From contig CAMBSN010000009.1 of assembly GCA_945870505.1 (NCBI GenBank), positions 1 to 54,458 on the forward strand: 54,458 bases of DNA, written 5' to 3'. This DNA is from Candidatus Kuenenia stuttgartensis. GTDB taxonomy: Bacteria; Planctomycetota; Planctomycetia; Pirellulales; UBA1268. The translations under genes were made by a program, and so were the position numbers. The notes under the pieces were generated by a model. It was not told where the DNA came from. It was given only the letters and a program-made list of their open reading frames with translations, and did no database searches. Below, one piece after another: positions 1 to 10,721 of this stretch (positions within the stretch are counted from its first letter, which is position 1; every line of letters begins with the position of its first letter).

Positions 1-1029
1 AGCGGCGACGGCGTGCAGATCTGCGAGCACATGCCGCTCATGGCCAAGCAGATGCACCACATGGCGGTCGTGCGGTCGATGAGCACCCGTGAGGCCGACC
101 ACATGCGCGGCCGCTACTACATGCATACGGGCTATGTGCCAAACCCGAACGTCGAGCACCCGAGCTACGGCTCGGTGATCGCCCATGAACTCGCCGACCA
201 GGTGCCGCAACTCGAGATCCCGCCCTTCGTGTCGGTGGGCAGCGGCAGCGTCGGGCCGGGATTCCTAGGCATGACGTGGGCGCCGTTTGTGGTCGACTCC
301 AACGGCAACGTCCGTAACCTCGACATGGGCGTCGATCCGACGCGGCTTGCCCTGCGGATGGAGATGCTGGCGACGATCGAGAGCCGGTTCATCAAGGAAC
401 GGCGGGGGGCGTCGGCCGACGATCACGCCAAGGTTCTCGACAAGACCGTCAAGCTGATGACCAGCAAGCAGATGGACGCCTTCAAGGTGGCCAAGGAGCC
501 AAAGGAAGTTCAGGAGCGGTACGGGAATAGCGGCTTTGGTAAGGGCTGCCTGATGGCCCGTCGCCTGGTCGAGATGGGCGTGCCGTTTGTCGAGGTCGAT
601 CTTGGCGGCTGGGACAACCACGCCACCATCTTCCCCACGCTCCAGAACCAGAAACTGCCGGTGCTCGATCAGGCGATGAGCGCGCTGGTGGAGGATCTCG
701 CCGAGAGGGGCATGCTGGACGACACGGTCGTGATCTGGATGGGTGAGTTTGGCCGCACGCCGAACATCAACGGTGGCGGTGGTCGCGACCACTGGGCCCG
801 AAGCTGGAGCGCGGTCGTTGGGGGCGGCGGATTCAAGCGGGGCGTGGTGGTCGGCGAGACGAGTTCCGACGGGAAGGAGGTGGTCTCGGAGGCTTACGCC
901 TCGCAGGATCTGATGGCGAGCGTGCTCAAGGCGCTCGGCGTCTCGCTTGAGACCACGTTCACGGCAAAGAACGGCCGGCCGATGAAGATCGCCAACTCCG
1001 GCAAGGCCATCAAGGAACTCTTCGCCTGA
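1..1029 (+). CDS. DUF1501 domain-containing protein (5' partial)
   Basis: The reading frame is open from the first base, so the N-terminus lies outside the window; the GTG at 13 is internal, not the start. The visible 342 residues match the C-terminal two thirds of DUF1501 proteins, a sulfatase/alkaline-phosphatase-like family that is greatly expanded in planctomycetes and usually exported by Tat. Family hallmarks seen are the VDLGGWDNH stretch near 600-625 and GEFGRTPNINGGGGRDHW near 742-792, where conserved Asp and His residues would bind metal. The biochemical function is not established for the family. DUF1501 genes often follow a DUF1549/DUF1553 cytochrome-like gene, which would lie upstream here. 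The stop is TGA at 1027, and the MATE gene begins 53 bp later on the same strand. Confidence 0.9.
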   Translation, partial: SGDGVQICEHMPLMAKQMHHMAVVRSMSTREADHMRGRYYMHTGYVPNPNVEHPSYGSVIAHELADQVPQLEIPPFVSVGSGSVGPGFLGMTWAPFVVDSNGNVRNLDMGVDPTRLALRMEMLATIESRFIKERRGASADDHAKVLDKTVKLMTSKQMDAFKVAKEPKEVQERYGNSGFGKGCLMARRLVEMGVPFVEVDLGGWDNHATIFPTLQNQKLPVLDQAMSALVEDLAERGMLDDTVVIWMGEFGRTPNINGGGGRDHWARSWSAVVGGGGFKRGVVVGETSSDGKEVVSEAYASQDLMASVLKALGVSLETTFTAKNGRPMKIANSGKAIKELFA

Positions 1030-1082
1030 CAGCGGCAGCCGGAGGCGATGCGGGCGGTGGTGCAGCAGCTTCAGGCGGCGGC

Positions 1083-2471
1083 ATGCGTCGTTCCACAGGC
1101 ACGGCGAAGCCGCTCGCGAGGCTCGTGCTCCCGGTTCTCCTGGAGCAGTTGCTCGCCCTGTCGGTGGGCTTCGTAGACAAGTGGCTGGCTGGCAACCTGT
1201 TCGCCGGTGCCGAGCCCCTCGCTGCCGTGGGACTGGTGGCGTACTGTCTGGCGTTCCTCCCGGTGCTCTTCGCGCTCCCGACCGCCGCCGTCACGGCCCT
1301 CGTCGCCAGGCATGTTGGGGCCGGCGAACCGGCAGCGGCCCGGCGGGCTCTGGCGCAGTGTGGACTCGTGGCCATCGCGCCGACGGTCGCGATGGCCATT
1401 CTGGCGGCAGTCTGGGGCAGCAGGCTGGTGGAGTCCCTCGGACTGCCGCCGGAGAGCAGCCTGCTGGCGGAACGCTATCTCGCGATCGTACTCCCCGCGC
1501 TGCCGGCGATGGCGGTGATCTGGGTGGGGGTCGCGGCCCTGCGCGGGGCTGGGGACATGGTGGCCGGGCTCGTGTCGATGTCGGTTGTGAACGTCGTCAA
1601 TGCGGCGGCCAGCTTCGCCCTGGCGACCGGAGCCGGCGGCCTGCCTCGGCTCGGGTGGGAGGGCCTGGCCTGGGGAACACTCGCCGGTTACTGCTGTGGC
1701 GCCGTCTGCGTGGTAACGATTCTCGTGGGCAACGCCCGCGGCCTGCGGCCGCGGGCGGCCGACTGGATTCCCGACACCGCCTGGCAGCGACGGATCGCCC
1801 GCGTGGGCGTGCCAGCGGGCGTCGATGCAGCCGCCAACGCAGCCTGCCACCTGACCTTCCTGTCGATCGTCAACCGGCTGGGCAACGTCGATGCCGCGGC
1901 CCACGCCGTGGCAGTGACGATCGAGTCGCTCGCCTTCCTGCCCGGCAGCGCGTTCCAAGTCGCGGCCGCCACACTCGCGGGGCAGGCCCTCGGTGCCCGG
2001 GACGAGCGACGGGCCCGCAACGGCGTCTGGCTTGCCGCTGGAACCGCCGCCCTCCTGATGGGTCTTGTCGGCGCAGCGTTTTTCCGGTTCGCAGGCCCCC
2101 TGTCGACCTGGTTCGCCGGTGGCGGCGCGGGGCCGGAGGTTGCCGATCGTGCGGCATCGCTGGTGCGGATCGTGGCCTTTGCGCAGCCGTCGTTGGCGCT
2201 CCTGATGGTGCTGTCCGGCGGGCTGCGAGGCGGCGGATCGACCCGGCTCCCGCTGATCGTCAACTTCCTCGGCCTGGTGGTGATTCGCCTGCCTTTGGCG
2301 ATCCTGCTCGCCTACCACGAGGTCGAACTCCCCGGGGGCTTCGGCGTACTCGCCGGCATGGGGCTCGGCGCCCGGGGCGCTTGGCTGGCAATGGCGGCCG
2401 ACCTGACGGCACGGGGGCTGGCGATGGTGGCGATCGTCGCCCGACCCGGATGGACGCGGGTGCGGGTCTGA
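1083..2471 (+). CDS. MATE family efflux transporter
   Basis: A 462-residue polytopic inner-membrane protein with about 12 hydrophobic segments in two homologous halves, the size and layout of MATE (multidrug and toxic compound extrusion) proteins. These antiporters export cationic or other small molecules using a Na+ or H+ gradient. The N-terminal segment with LVLPVLLEQLLALSVGFVDKW and a following gap rich in Gly/Ala is typical of the first MATE helix. The second half restarts around residue 235 (RIARVGVPAGVDAAANAA). ATG at 1083 is chosen because the nearby ATG at 1048 is out of frame. Substrate and coupling ion cannot be read from the sequence. It may be co-transcribed with the DUF1501 gene upstream; speA follows after 140 bp. 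Confidence 0.88.
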   Translation: MRRSTGTAKPLARLVLPVLLEQLLALSVGFVDKWLAGNLFAGAEPLAAVGLVAYCLAFLPVLFALPTAAVTALVARHVGAGEPAAARRALAQCGLVAIAPTVAMAILAAVWGSRLVESLGLPPESSLLAERYLAIVLPALPAMAVIWVGVAALRGAGDMVAGLVSMSVVNVVNAAASFALATGAGGLPRLGWEGLAWGTLAGYCCGAVCVVTILVGNARGLRPRAADWIPDTAWQRRIARVGVPAGVDAAANAACHLTFLSIVNRLGNVDAAAHAVAVTIESLAFLPGSAFQVAAATLAGQALGARDERRARNGVWLAAGTAALLMGLVGAAFFRFAGPLSTWFAGGGAGPEVADRAASLVRIVAFAQPSLALLMVLSGGLRGGGSTRLPLIVNFLGLVVIRLPLAILLAYHEVELPGGFGVLAGMGLGARGAWLAMAADLTARGLAMVAIVARPGWTRVRV

Positions 2472-2611
2472 TCCGCCGCGCCGCCGCGGATTGCCATGGC
2501 CTTGAGGGCCAGCGACGCTACACTTTGCCAAGGCGACGATCGTGCGGCGTCTTCGCTGGCGATGGCGGTCCGAAACATCTGCAGACCCCTCTTCCCGAGC
2601 GAGGGCCTCGA

Positions 2612-4528
<1,917 letters not shown>

Positions 4529-4595
4529 GCGTACCGTACACAGAGGGCATGGACTCATACGGATCGCACATGATCCTCGCGTTCGAGTGCTTGGC

Positions 4596-4697
4596 GGGTG
4601 AAAGCCGACCGGCCGTGAGGCCGCGGGCGAAACACGCTGGACGCGGCGTCTGCCGGTTGCTCACCCCACGCCTCACGGCGTTGGGCTGCTCCAAACG
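4596..4697 (+). ncRNA. Candidate structured RNA or leader upstream of nadE
   Basis: The speA-nadE gap (4529-4775) contains unusually dense base-pairing potential. Stem A pairs 4596-4613 with 4652-4666 (GGGTGA, GC and ACCGGC helices, 14 pairs). Its loop encloses a hairpin (CCGCG 4621-4625 with CGCGG 4642-4646; inner GCG/CGC around an AAACA loop). Stem B is a perfect 10-bp helix, GCCGTGAGGC 4612-4621 with GCCTCACGGC 4670-4679. It pairs the loop of A with sequence downstream of A. A and B therefore either form a pseudoknot or are mutually exclusive, as in riboswitches. A small hairpin follows at 4679-4697 and another (ACCCG/CGGGT) at 4719-4731. I do not recognise it as a known class. It could be a nadE leader, a speA 3' element or an independent sRNA; strand is inferred from the flanking genes. 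Confidence 0.35.
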
Positions 4698-4775
4698 GTC
4701 GCGCAAGGCTCATGGAAAACCCGTGTCGGGTCGTCTTGTCAATCTCCGCGGAGCGATTGCTGAATCGATTCCACG

Positions 4776-6779
4776 ATGCACCTGATCCGCGTGGCCGGCT
4801 GTGCCCTCAACCAGACGCCCCTCGATTGGGACGGCAACCGCAACCGCATCCTCGCCGCGATCGCCGCCGCCCGCGATGCCGGGGCGTCGATCCTCTGCCT
4901 GCCCGAGCTCTGCATCACCGGCTACGGTTGCGAGGATGCCTTCCAGTCGCCCGGCGTGCAGCGGCTCGCGCTGGAAGTGCTCGGCGAGATCGTGCCAGCC
5001 ACCCGCGGGATCGCCGTGGCGGTGGGGCTGCCGATCCGATTCGAGAGCGGCCTCTTTGACGCGGCGGCCTTCGTCGTCGACGGGACGATCGCGGGCATCG
5101 CCTGCAAGCAGAATCTCGCCGGCGACGGTATCCACTACGAGCCCCGGTGGTTCCGACCGTGGGTTCGCGGTCGCCGGGGCACGGTGCCGGTCGGCGACCG
5201 CGACGTGGCGATCGGCGACCTACGGTTTGCCTGTGGCGGGATCCGCGTGGGCTTTGAGATCTGCGAGGACGCCTGGGTGGCCGACCGGCCAGGAGCGGCG
5301 CTCGCAGCCCGGGGCATCGACCTGATCCTCAACCCATCGGCCAGCCACTTCGCGTTCGACAAGGACGAGATCCGCCGTCGATTCGTGCAGGACGGTTCGC
5401 GGGCGTTCGCCGCCGGCTACGTCTACGCCAACCTCGTCGGCAACGAGGCGGGACGCGCGATCTACGACGGCGGCGTGCTCGTCGCCGCGGCTGGCCGGAT
5501 GCTCGCGGCGGGGCGGCGGTTCTCGTTCGCGGACCGCGTGTTGACGGTGGCCGACGTCGATGTCGATGCCCTGCGATTGGCCCAGTGCCGACTGGCCGTC
5601 GAGCCCGTCGCCGATGCCGTTGAGGGGGACCGAATCGACGTGCCCTTCGCGCTCTCCCGGGTGACCTCGCCAGTGGTCGCCCCGACTGGGGATGCACGCG
5701 ACGCTTGGGAGTACGGTGGCCACGTCAAGGAGGAGGAGTTCACGCGGGCCGTAGCCCTTGGCCTGTTCGACTACGCTCGCAAGAGCAGGTCTCGTGGGTT
5801 TGTGGTCTCGGCCAGCGGCGGCGCCGACTCGTCGGCCGTGGCCTGCCTGGTCGCGATTGCCGTGCGACTTGCGGCGGGAGAACTCTCCGTGGTTGAGGCC
5901 GCCCGTCGCCTTGGCCTGCCCGTGTCCGATGCCGTCGCAGACGACGCGGCGCACCGGCTCGTTCCGGCGACGCTCACCTGCGTCTACCAGGCGACGGCCA
6001 ACTCCGGCGACGTCACCCGGTCTGCGGCCCGCGGGCTGGCGGAGGCCCTCGGCGCCACCTTTCACGAGTTTGACATCGAGGCGATTGTTCGCGGCTACGA
6101 GGCCATCGTGTCACGGGCGATCGGCTGGCCCCTCTCGTGGGACCGCGACGACGTGGCACTCCAAAACATTCAGGCACGGGTCCGGTCGCCCGGCGTGTGG
6201 ATGATCGCCAACATCACCGGCGCCCTGCTCGTGGCGACAAGTAACCGCTCCGAAGCCGCGGTCGGCTATGCCACCATGGACGGCGATACGTCGGGCGGCA
6301 TCGCGCCGCTCGCCGGCATCGACAAGGCCTACCTCCGCCGGTGGCTTCGCTGGCTTGAGCAGGGGGGCCCTGAGGGTATCGGGCCGATCCCCGCGCTCGC
6401 GGCGGTCAACGTCCAGGCGCCGACCGCTGAACTGAGGCCAGCGGCGTCGGGCCAGACCGACGAGTCTGATCTGATGCCCTACGACGTCCTCGACGCGATC
6501 GAGCGGGCGGCCATTCGCGATAAGCAGACCCCACTCGAGTCATGGCTACGACTTTGCGGAGAGTTTCGCGGACACGATTCGCAGCAGTTGGCCGCCTGGA
6601 CGGAGCGGTTCTTCGTTCTCTGGAGCCGCAACCAGTGGAAGCGGGAACGGTATGCCCCATCGTTTCACCTCGACGACGAGAATCTCGATCCCAAGACCTG
6701 GTGCCGGTTCCCCATCCTCTCCGGCGGCTTCACCCGGGAACTCGCCGACCTCCGAGCGGCCGTCGCCGCGACGGCCTGA
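4776..6779 (+). CDS. nadE: Glutamine-dependent NAD+ synthetase
   Basis: A 667-residue two-domain enzyme that amidates nicotinate adenine dinucleotide to NAD+, using ammonia channelled from glutamine. The N-terminal nitrilase-type amidase domain (about 1-270) carries the expected E44 (LPELCITGY), K111 (CKQNLAGDG) and C163 (FEICEDAW) triad. The C-terminal ATP-pyrophosphatase domain begins around residue 310 and has the SGGADSS P-loop near residue 347. Further signatures are the NIQARVRSPGVWMIAN and ATSNRSEAAVGYATMDGD motifs. Length and architecture fit the long, glutamine-using NadE found in many bacteria. The start at ATG 4776 begins directly with the amidase beta strand. NAD kinase is encoded elsewhere in the window (51829-52755). 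The upstream gap has RNA structure that could regulate it. Confidence 0.96.
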   Translation: MHLIRVAGCALNQTPLDWDGNRNRILAAIAAARDAGASILCLPELCITGYGCEDAFQSPGVQRLALEVLGEIVPATRGIAVAVGLPIRFESGLFDAAAFVVDGTIAGIACKQNLAGDGIHYEPRWFRPWVRGRRGTVPVGDRDVAIGDLRFACGGIRVGFEICEDAWVADRPGAALAARGIDLILNPSASHFAFDKDEIRRRFVQDGSRAFAAGYVYANLVGNEAGRAIYDGGVLVAAAGRMLAAGRRFSFADRVLTVADVDVDALRLAQCRLAVEPVADAVEGDRIDVPFALSRVTSPVVAPTGDARDAWEYGGHVKEEEFTRAVALGLFDYARKSRSRGFVVSASGGADSSAVACLVAIAVRLAAGELSVVEAARRLGLPVSDAVADDAAHRLVPATLTCVYQATANSGDVTRSAARGLAEALGATFHEFDIEAIVRGYEAIVSRAIGWPLSWDRDDVALQNIQARVRSPGVWMIANITGALLVATSNRSEAAVGYATMDGDTSGGIAPLAGIDKAYLRRWLRWLEQGGPEGIGPIPALAAVNVQAPTAELRPAASGQTDESDLMPYDVLDAIERAAIRDKQTPLESWLRLCGEFRGHDSQQLAAWTERFFVLWSRNQWKRERYAPSFHLDDENLDPKTWCRFPILSGGFTRELADLRAAVAATA

Positions 6780-6885
6780 TACCGCCGGCCGACATCGGGA
6801 AAACCGCCGGTGAACCGGCCTCGCCGCCGCCGCCGGGGCCTGCTAGAGTCCCCCGCCCGCCCGGCTTGCCTCGTGGAGATCAGCC

Positions 6886-7833
6886 ATGCATCGCCGTCCG
6901 ACGCCGTCCGTCCGCACGATCGCGCGCATGGTCGCGGCCGTCGTCGCGGGCTGCTCCGGGGCCGTGGCATGGTCGCAGCCGGCCCAGCAACCGCAGCCGC
7001 CGCAGCAGTCGGCGCAGCAGGCTCCGCAGAGGGTCGCTGTGGCGGCGCCGGCCGCGCAGCAGCCAGCGCCATTGTCGCCCGAGCAGCAGGCGGCGCTCGA
7101 TCAGTTGCTCGCGGCGTGGGAGACCCGCAACGCCGCGGTGCGGACGTGGGCCTGCACGTTCCGCAAATGGGAATACAACGCATGGAGCCCGGCCGATGCG
7201 AATGGCGAACGGCTGGCGTTCGCAGAAAGCACCGGCGAGTTGAAGTATGCCGCGCCCGACAAGGGGCTGTTTCGCGTCAAGGAGACGAAGCAGTGGAGTC
7301 CGGAGGCGCGGCGGTATGAGACTCGTGGCGGCGACACCGGCGAGCACTGGGTGTGCAACGGCGAGAGCATCTACGAGTTTCGTCACAGCGAACGGCAACT
7401 CCGCGAGACCAAGCTGCCTGCCGAGATGCGTGGCAAGGCGATCAGTGACGGTCCGCTGCCGTTCGTGTTTGGCGCCAAGTCCGACACGCTCAAGAAGCGA
7501 TACTGGATGAGGATCGTGACGCCACCCGACGTTCGGGATCAGATCTGGCTCGAGTCGCTACCAAAATTCCAGGCGGACGCCGCCAACTTCTCCAAGGTCG
7601 AGTTGATCCTTCAGGCCCGCGACCTGATGCCGTTCGCGATCCAGATTTATAAGCCGGCCGGGCAGGATCGTGACGTCTATCAGTTCGACCCGCGGACGAA
7701 CCTCATCGACCGTGGCCTCGACATGATCCGCGATTTCGCGAAGCCAATGACGCCATTCGGCTACAAGTACGTATTCGAGGATCTTCAGGCGCAGCCTGCG
7801 GGCCCGCCGCCCGCGGCCGGAACTGTCCGGTAG
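6886..7833 (+). CDS. TIGR03009-type secreted planctomycete protein
   Basis: A 315-residue protein with an N-terminal signal peptide (basic start, hydrophobic stretch around residues 15-30 ending near AWSQ). A low-complexity Pro/Gln/Ala segment rich in PQQP and QQ follows, to about residue 60. The remaining globular part (WETRNAAVRTWACTFRKWEYN, then KGLFRVKETKQW and EHWVCNGESIYEF) matches the planctomycete-restricted family TIGR03009. That family resembles LolA-like outer-membrane lipoprotein carrier folds; this relation is inferred from general family knowledge, not shown here. It would act in the periplasm. Function is unknown. It starts 106 bp after nadE and is followed by a Minf_1886-type gene. 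Confidence 0.75.
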   Translation: MHRRPTPSVRTIARMVAAVVAGCSGAVAWSQPAQQPQPPQQSAQQAPQRVAVAAPAAQQPAPLSPEQQAALDQLLAAWETRNAAVRTWACTFRKWEYNAWSPADANGERLAFAESTGELKYAAPDKGLFRVKETKQWSPEARRYETRGGDTGEHWVCNGESIYEFRHSERQLRETKLPAEMRGKAISDGPLPFVFGAKSDTLKKRYWMRIVTPPDVRDQIWLESLPKFQADAANFSKVELILQARDLMPFAIQIYKPAGQDRDVYQFDPRTNLIDRGLDMIRDFAKPMTPFGYKYVFEDLQAQPAGPPPAAGTVR

Positions 7834-7953
7834 CCTTTCTGCCGCGGTGAAGCCGGGAAGCGTCGCACCGCTCCGGTCGCGTATCTCGTGCGGAGAGCGG
7901 GCGCGGGTATACTCGCCCGAAATCCTCCCCGGTCAGGCCCCGGATGCCCCGAG

Positions 7954-8430
7954 ATGCCGCTGGTCGATCCCTCCCACCCGCTCTTTCAGTTGCTGCAGCG
8001 CGACCGCCGCTACACGCTGGATGCCTACCTGTTCGTGCTGGAGTCGCTGTCATTCGCCCAGGAGTCGCTGGGGATGGGGCAGGAACCGGCGACTGAGGAT
8101 CTCGAGCCCCTGCCAACGGAATCGAGCGGCACGACCCGATCCAAGCCGGGCCGCCGCAGGCGGCAGGTGGAGCGGCACGTCTCGGGCCAGGAGCTCTGTG
8201 AGGCCGCTCGGAAATACGGCCTGCAGCAGTACGGCTATCTGGCCCCAACGGTGCTCGGCGCCTGGGGGATCCGCCTCACGGACGACATCGGCGAGATCGT
8301 CTTCAACATGATCGGCATCGGCCAGATGCGGAAAACGCGGGCCGACAAGCGCGAGGATTTCCACGACGTCTATCGGTTCGACGACGGTTTCTCGCGGGAC
8401 CTCGCTTTCGTCGTGCCGGATCCGGTGTGA
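7954..8430 (+). CDS. Minf_1886 family protein
   Basis: A 158-residue soluble protein. Homology-type features begin at ATG 7954 (PLVDPSHPLFQLLQRDRRYTLDAYLFV), so the in-frame start at 7888 is rejected. The pattern of an N-terminal helix pair (YxxDAYxFVxExLxF), a variable Lys/Arg-rich linker (about 55-70) and a C-terminal block matches the uncharacterised Minf_1886 family found in Planctomycetes and Verrucomicrobia. The C-terminal block contains ELCEAARKYGLQQYGYLAPTVLGAWG, GEIVFNMIGIGQM and KREDFHDVYRFDD. No catalytic residues are known. It ends at 8430, three bases before a tiny membrane-protein ORF. A further membrane protein follows, so these three may be one transcription unit. Confidence 0.75.
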   Translation: MPLVDPSHPLFQLLQRDRRYTLDAYLFVLESLSFAQESLGMGQEPATEDLEPLPTESSGTTRSKPGRRRRQVERHVSGQELCEAARKYGLQQYGYLAPTVLGAWGIRLTDDIGEIVFNMIGIGQMRKTRADKREDFHDVYRFDDGFSRDLAFVVPDPV

Positions 8431-8433
8431 TCG

Positions 8434-8550
8434 ATGAGACCGTACGAGCTTCCCGTGGGGCGGCGGCGGTCGCGGGCATGGTTTGCAGCCGCAGTGATCG
8501 TGGAGACGGCGTGGCTGGTGGTATTGGCCTGGCTCGCCTGGCGAGGCTGA
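8434..8550 (+). CDS. Possible 38-residue single-pass membrane protein
   Basis: A short ORF packed between two genes, starting 3 bases after the preceding stop (TGA 8428-8430) and ending 10 bases before the next start. The product has a basic N-terminus (GRRRSR, residues 9-14) followed by a roughly 20-residue hydrophobic helix (about 16-36) rich in Ala, Val, Leu and Trp, and stops after RG. Charge layout predicts an N-in single-pass inner-membrane peptide. No clear ribosome binding site precedes it, so translation would depend on coupling to the gene upstream. Proteins this small are easily missed by gene callers. It may also be chance; conservation of the frame in relatives would decide. Confidence 0.4.
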   Translation: MRPYELPVGRRRSRAWFAAAVIVETAWLVVLAWLAWRG

Positions 8551-8560
8551 GGGAGCGATC

Positions 8561-9175
8561 GTGATGCGGATCGCCTTGACGGAAGTGCCGCTGTGGGCCG
8601 CGCTGCTGCCGGTTGCCGCCTACCTTGTCGCCGTGGGCTGTCTCCACCTGCGACGGCGACCGGTGGCACTGTCCGGCCACGTCGACGTGGCTCTGCTGAC
8701 GCTCGGGATCGCAGGGATGGTGATCGCGGGCCCGCTCGCCCTCTTGCAGCCCGGCGCGGGTACGTCTGCCTGGACGACCGCTGTCTTGCTCCTCGGATTC
8801 GCGGTTGTCGTGGCCGGCGCGGTGCTCGCGGCGCGTCCGCGGATGGTGATCTACAACGTCGGCCTCGATCAGGTGAGGCCAGTGGTGGCCTCCGTGGCGG
8901 CTGGCCTCGATCCCACGGCTCGATGGGCCGGAGAGACGGCCGCCCTGCCGGCCCGCGGGCTTCAGGTGCACCTCGACGAACGGGGGCCTGCGAGGACGGT
9001 CAGCGTCATTGCGGCCGGTCGGACATCGGCGGAAGCATGGGCTGAGTTCAGCCGCCGCCTGCGGCGGGCGATTCGCACCATTCGGGTGCGGCCGAGCCCA
9101 TGGGCGTGGATGTTTCTCGCGGCGGGCTTCGCTGTGGCGTTGGCGTCGGCCTGGCTCGCACTGACGACTCGTTAG
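8561..9175 (+). CDS. Hypothetical membrane protein
   Basis: A 204-residue protein I do not recognise. It has three hydrophobic segments near the N-terminus (about 10-28, 42-64 and 70-92) and one at the C-terminus (about 180-200). Between them is a soluble domain of roughly 85 residues starting at RPRMVIYNVGLDQVRPVVASVAAGLD. That segment has an alternating strand/helix look and may bind a ligand or partner. A GGGAG motif at 8551-8555 precedes adjacent GTG (8561) and ATG (8564) codons; either could be the start. It ends 42 bp before the convergent stop of the sigma-54 activator. The close packing with the small ORF before it suggests co-expression. Confidence 0.65.
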   Translation: MMRIALTEVPLWAALLPVAAYLVAVGCLHLRRRPVALSGHVDVALLTLGIAGMVIAGPLALLQPGAGTSAWTTAVLLLGFAVVVAGAVLAARPRMVIYNVGLDQVRPVVASVAAGLDPTARWAGETAALPARGLQVHLDERGPARTVSVIAAGRTSAEAWAEFSRRLRRAIRTIRVRPSPWAWMFLAAGFAVALASAWLALTTR

Positions 9176-9217
9176 GCCAGCCGCCCACGTCGGCTCAGCC
9201 GCGCGGCCCAAGCGCCG

Positions 9218-10360
<1,143 letters not shown>

Positions 10361-10457
10361 GGGGACAGATGAGTCCGTTGGCTCCGCCTGAAGGGCTGGC
10401 GAAGCAAGTGGTGTTCCCGGCCACGGGCGACTTTGGGAGCCTATCCGATTTCACCAC

Positions 10458-10488
10458 AATTGCGAATTCATTTCGCAATTATTGCGAA
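10458..10488. promoter_or_regulatory. Inverted repeat plus third half-site, probable activator-binding enhancer
   Basis: A perfect 9-bp inverted repeat: AATTGCGAA (10458-10466) and TTCGCAATT (10472-10480) around a 5-bp spacer. A third half-site, ATTGCGAA (10481-10488), lies 22 bp (about two helical turns) from the first on the same strand. It sits about 175-200 bp upstream of the predicted sigma-54 start site, a usual distance for an upstream activating sequence. It is also about 100 bp from the start of the divergent activator gene, so it could mediate autoregulation. Binding by the adjacent Fis-type HTH is inferred from position. Confidence 0.6.
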
Positions 10489-10523
10489 GACCGGCTAGCA
10501 GCCTCACGAAAGTGATGAGCCGG

Positions 10524-10568
10524 AAAAATTGGAAAAAGGCGTGAAAAACCATTTTTTTCAAGGTTTTT
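10524..10568. other. Helically phased A/T tracts, predicted intrinsic DNA bend
   Basis: Five homopolymeric runs are centred at about 10526, 10535, 10546, 10555 and 10566: A5, A5, A5, T7 and T5. Their spacing of 9-11 bp matches one helical turn, the classic arrangement for static curvature. The tracts lie midway between the inverted repeat and the -24/-12 promoter in otherwise GC-rich DNA. They probably help the enhancer-bound activator loop onto sigma-54 RNA polymerase. Curvature is predicted, not measured. Confidence 0.55.
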
Positions 10569-10640
10569 CTGGATGCGATGTATCCGGAAAACGGGGTTCG
10601 ATCTCTCCGGCCAGAAAAATATTTTGGAAATCGGTCGAGT

Positions 10641-10657
10641 TTGGCACGGAAATCGCT
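10641..10657 (+). promoter_or_regulatory. Sigma-54 (-24/-12) promoter for the PEP-CTERM gene
   Basis: TTGGCACGGAAATCGCT matches the consensus TTGGCACG-N4-TTGCT with one mismatch (TCGC instead of TTGC). The invariant GG (10643-10644) and GC (10655-10656) are exactly 10 bp apart, as sigma-54 requires. Transcription would start near 10667, giving a leader of about 55 nt before the ATG at 10722. A bEBP gene lies divergently next door and a palindromic enhancer-like site lies upstream. Confidence 0.72.
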
Positions 10658-10721
10658 CTGTAAGGGGGTGTCGGTGGTGATCGCCGACAGGATTGCCCGG
10701 AAGAAAAAAGGAACCCCGCCA

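Noticed and set aside
4719-4731. ACCCG/CGGGT hairpin as a rho-independent terminator of speA
   Set aside because: The stem is only 5 bp and is not followed by a T-run, so termination cannot be supported.
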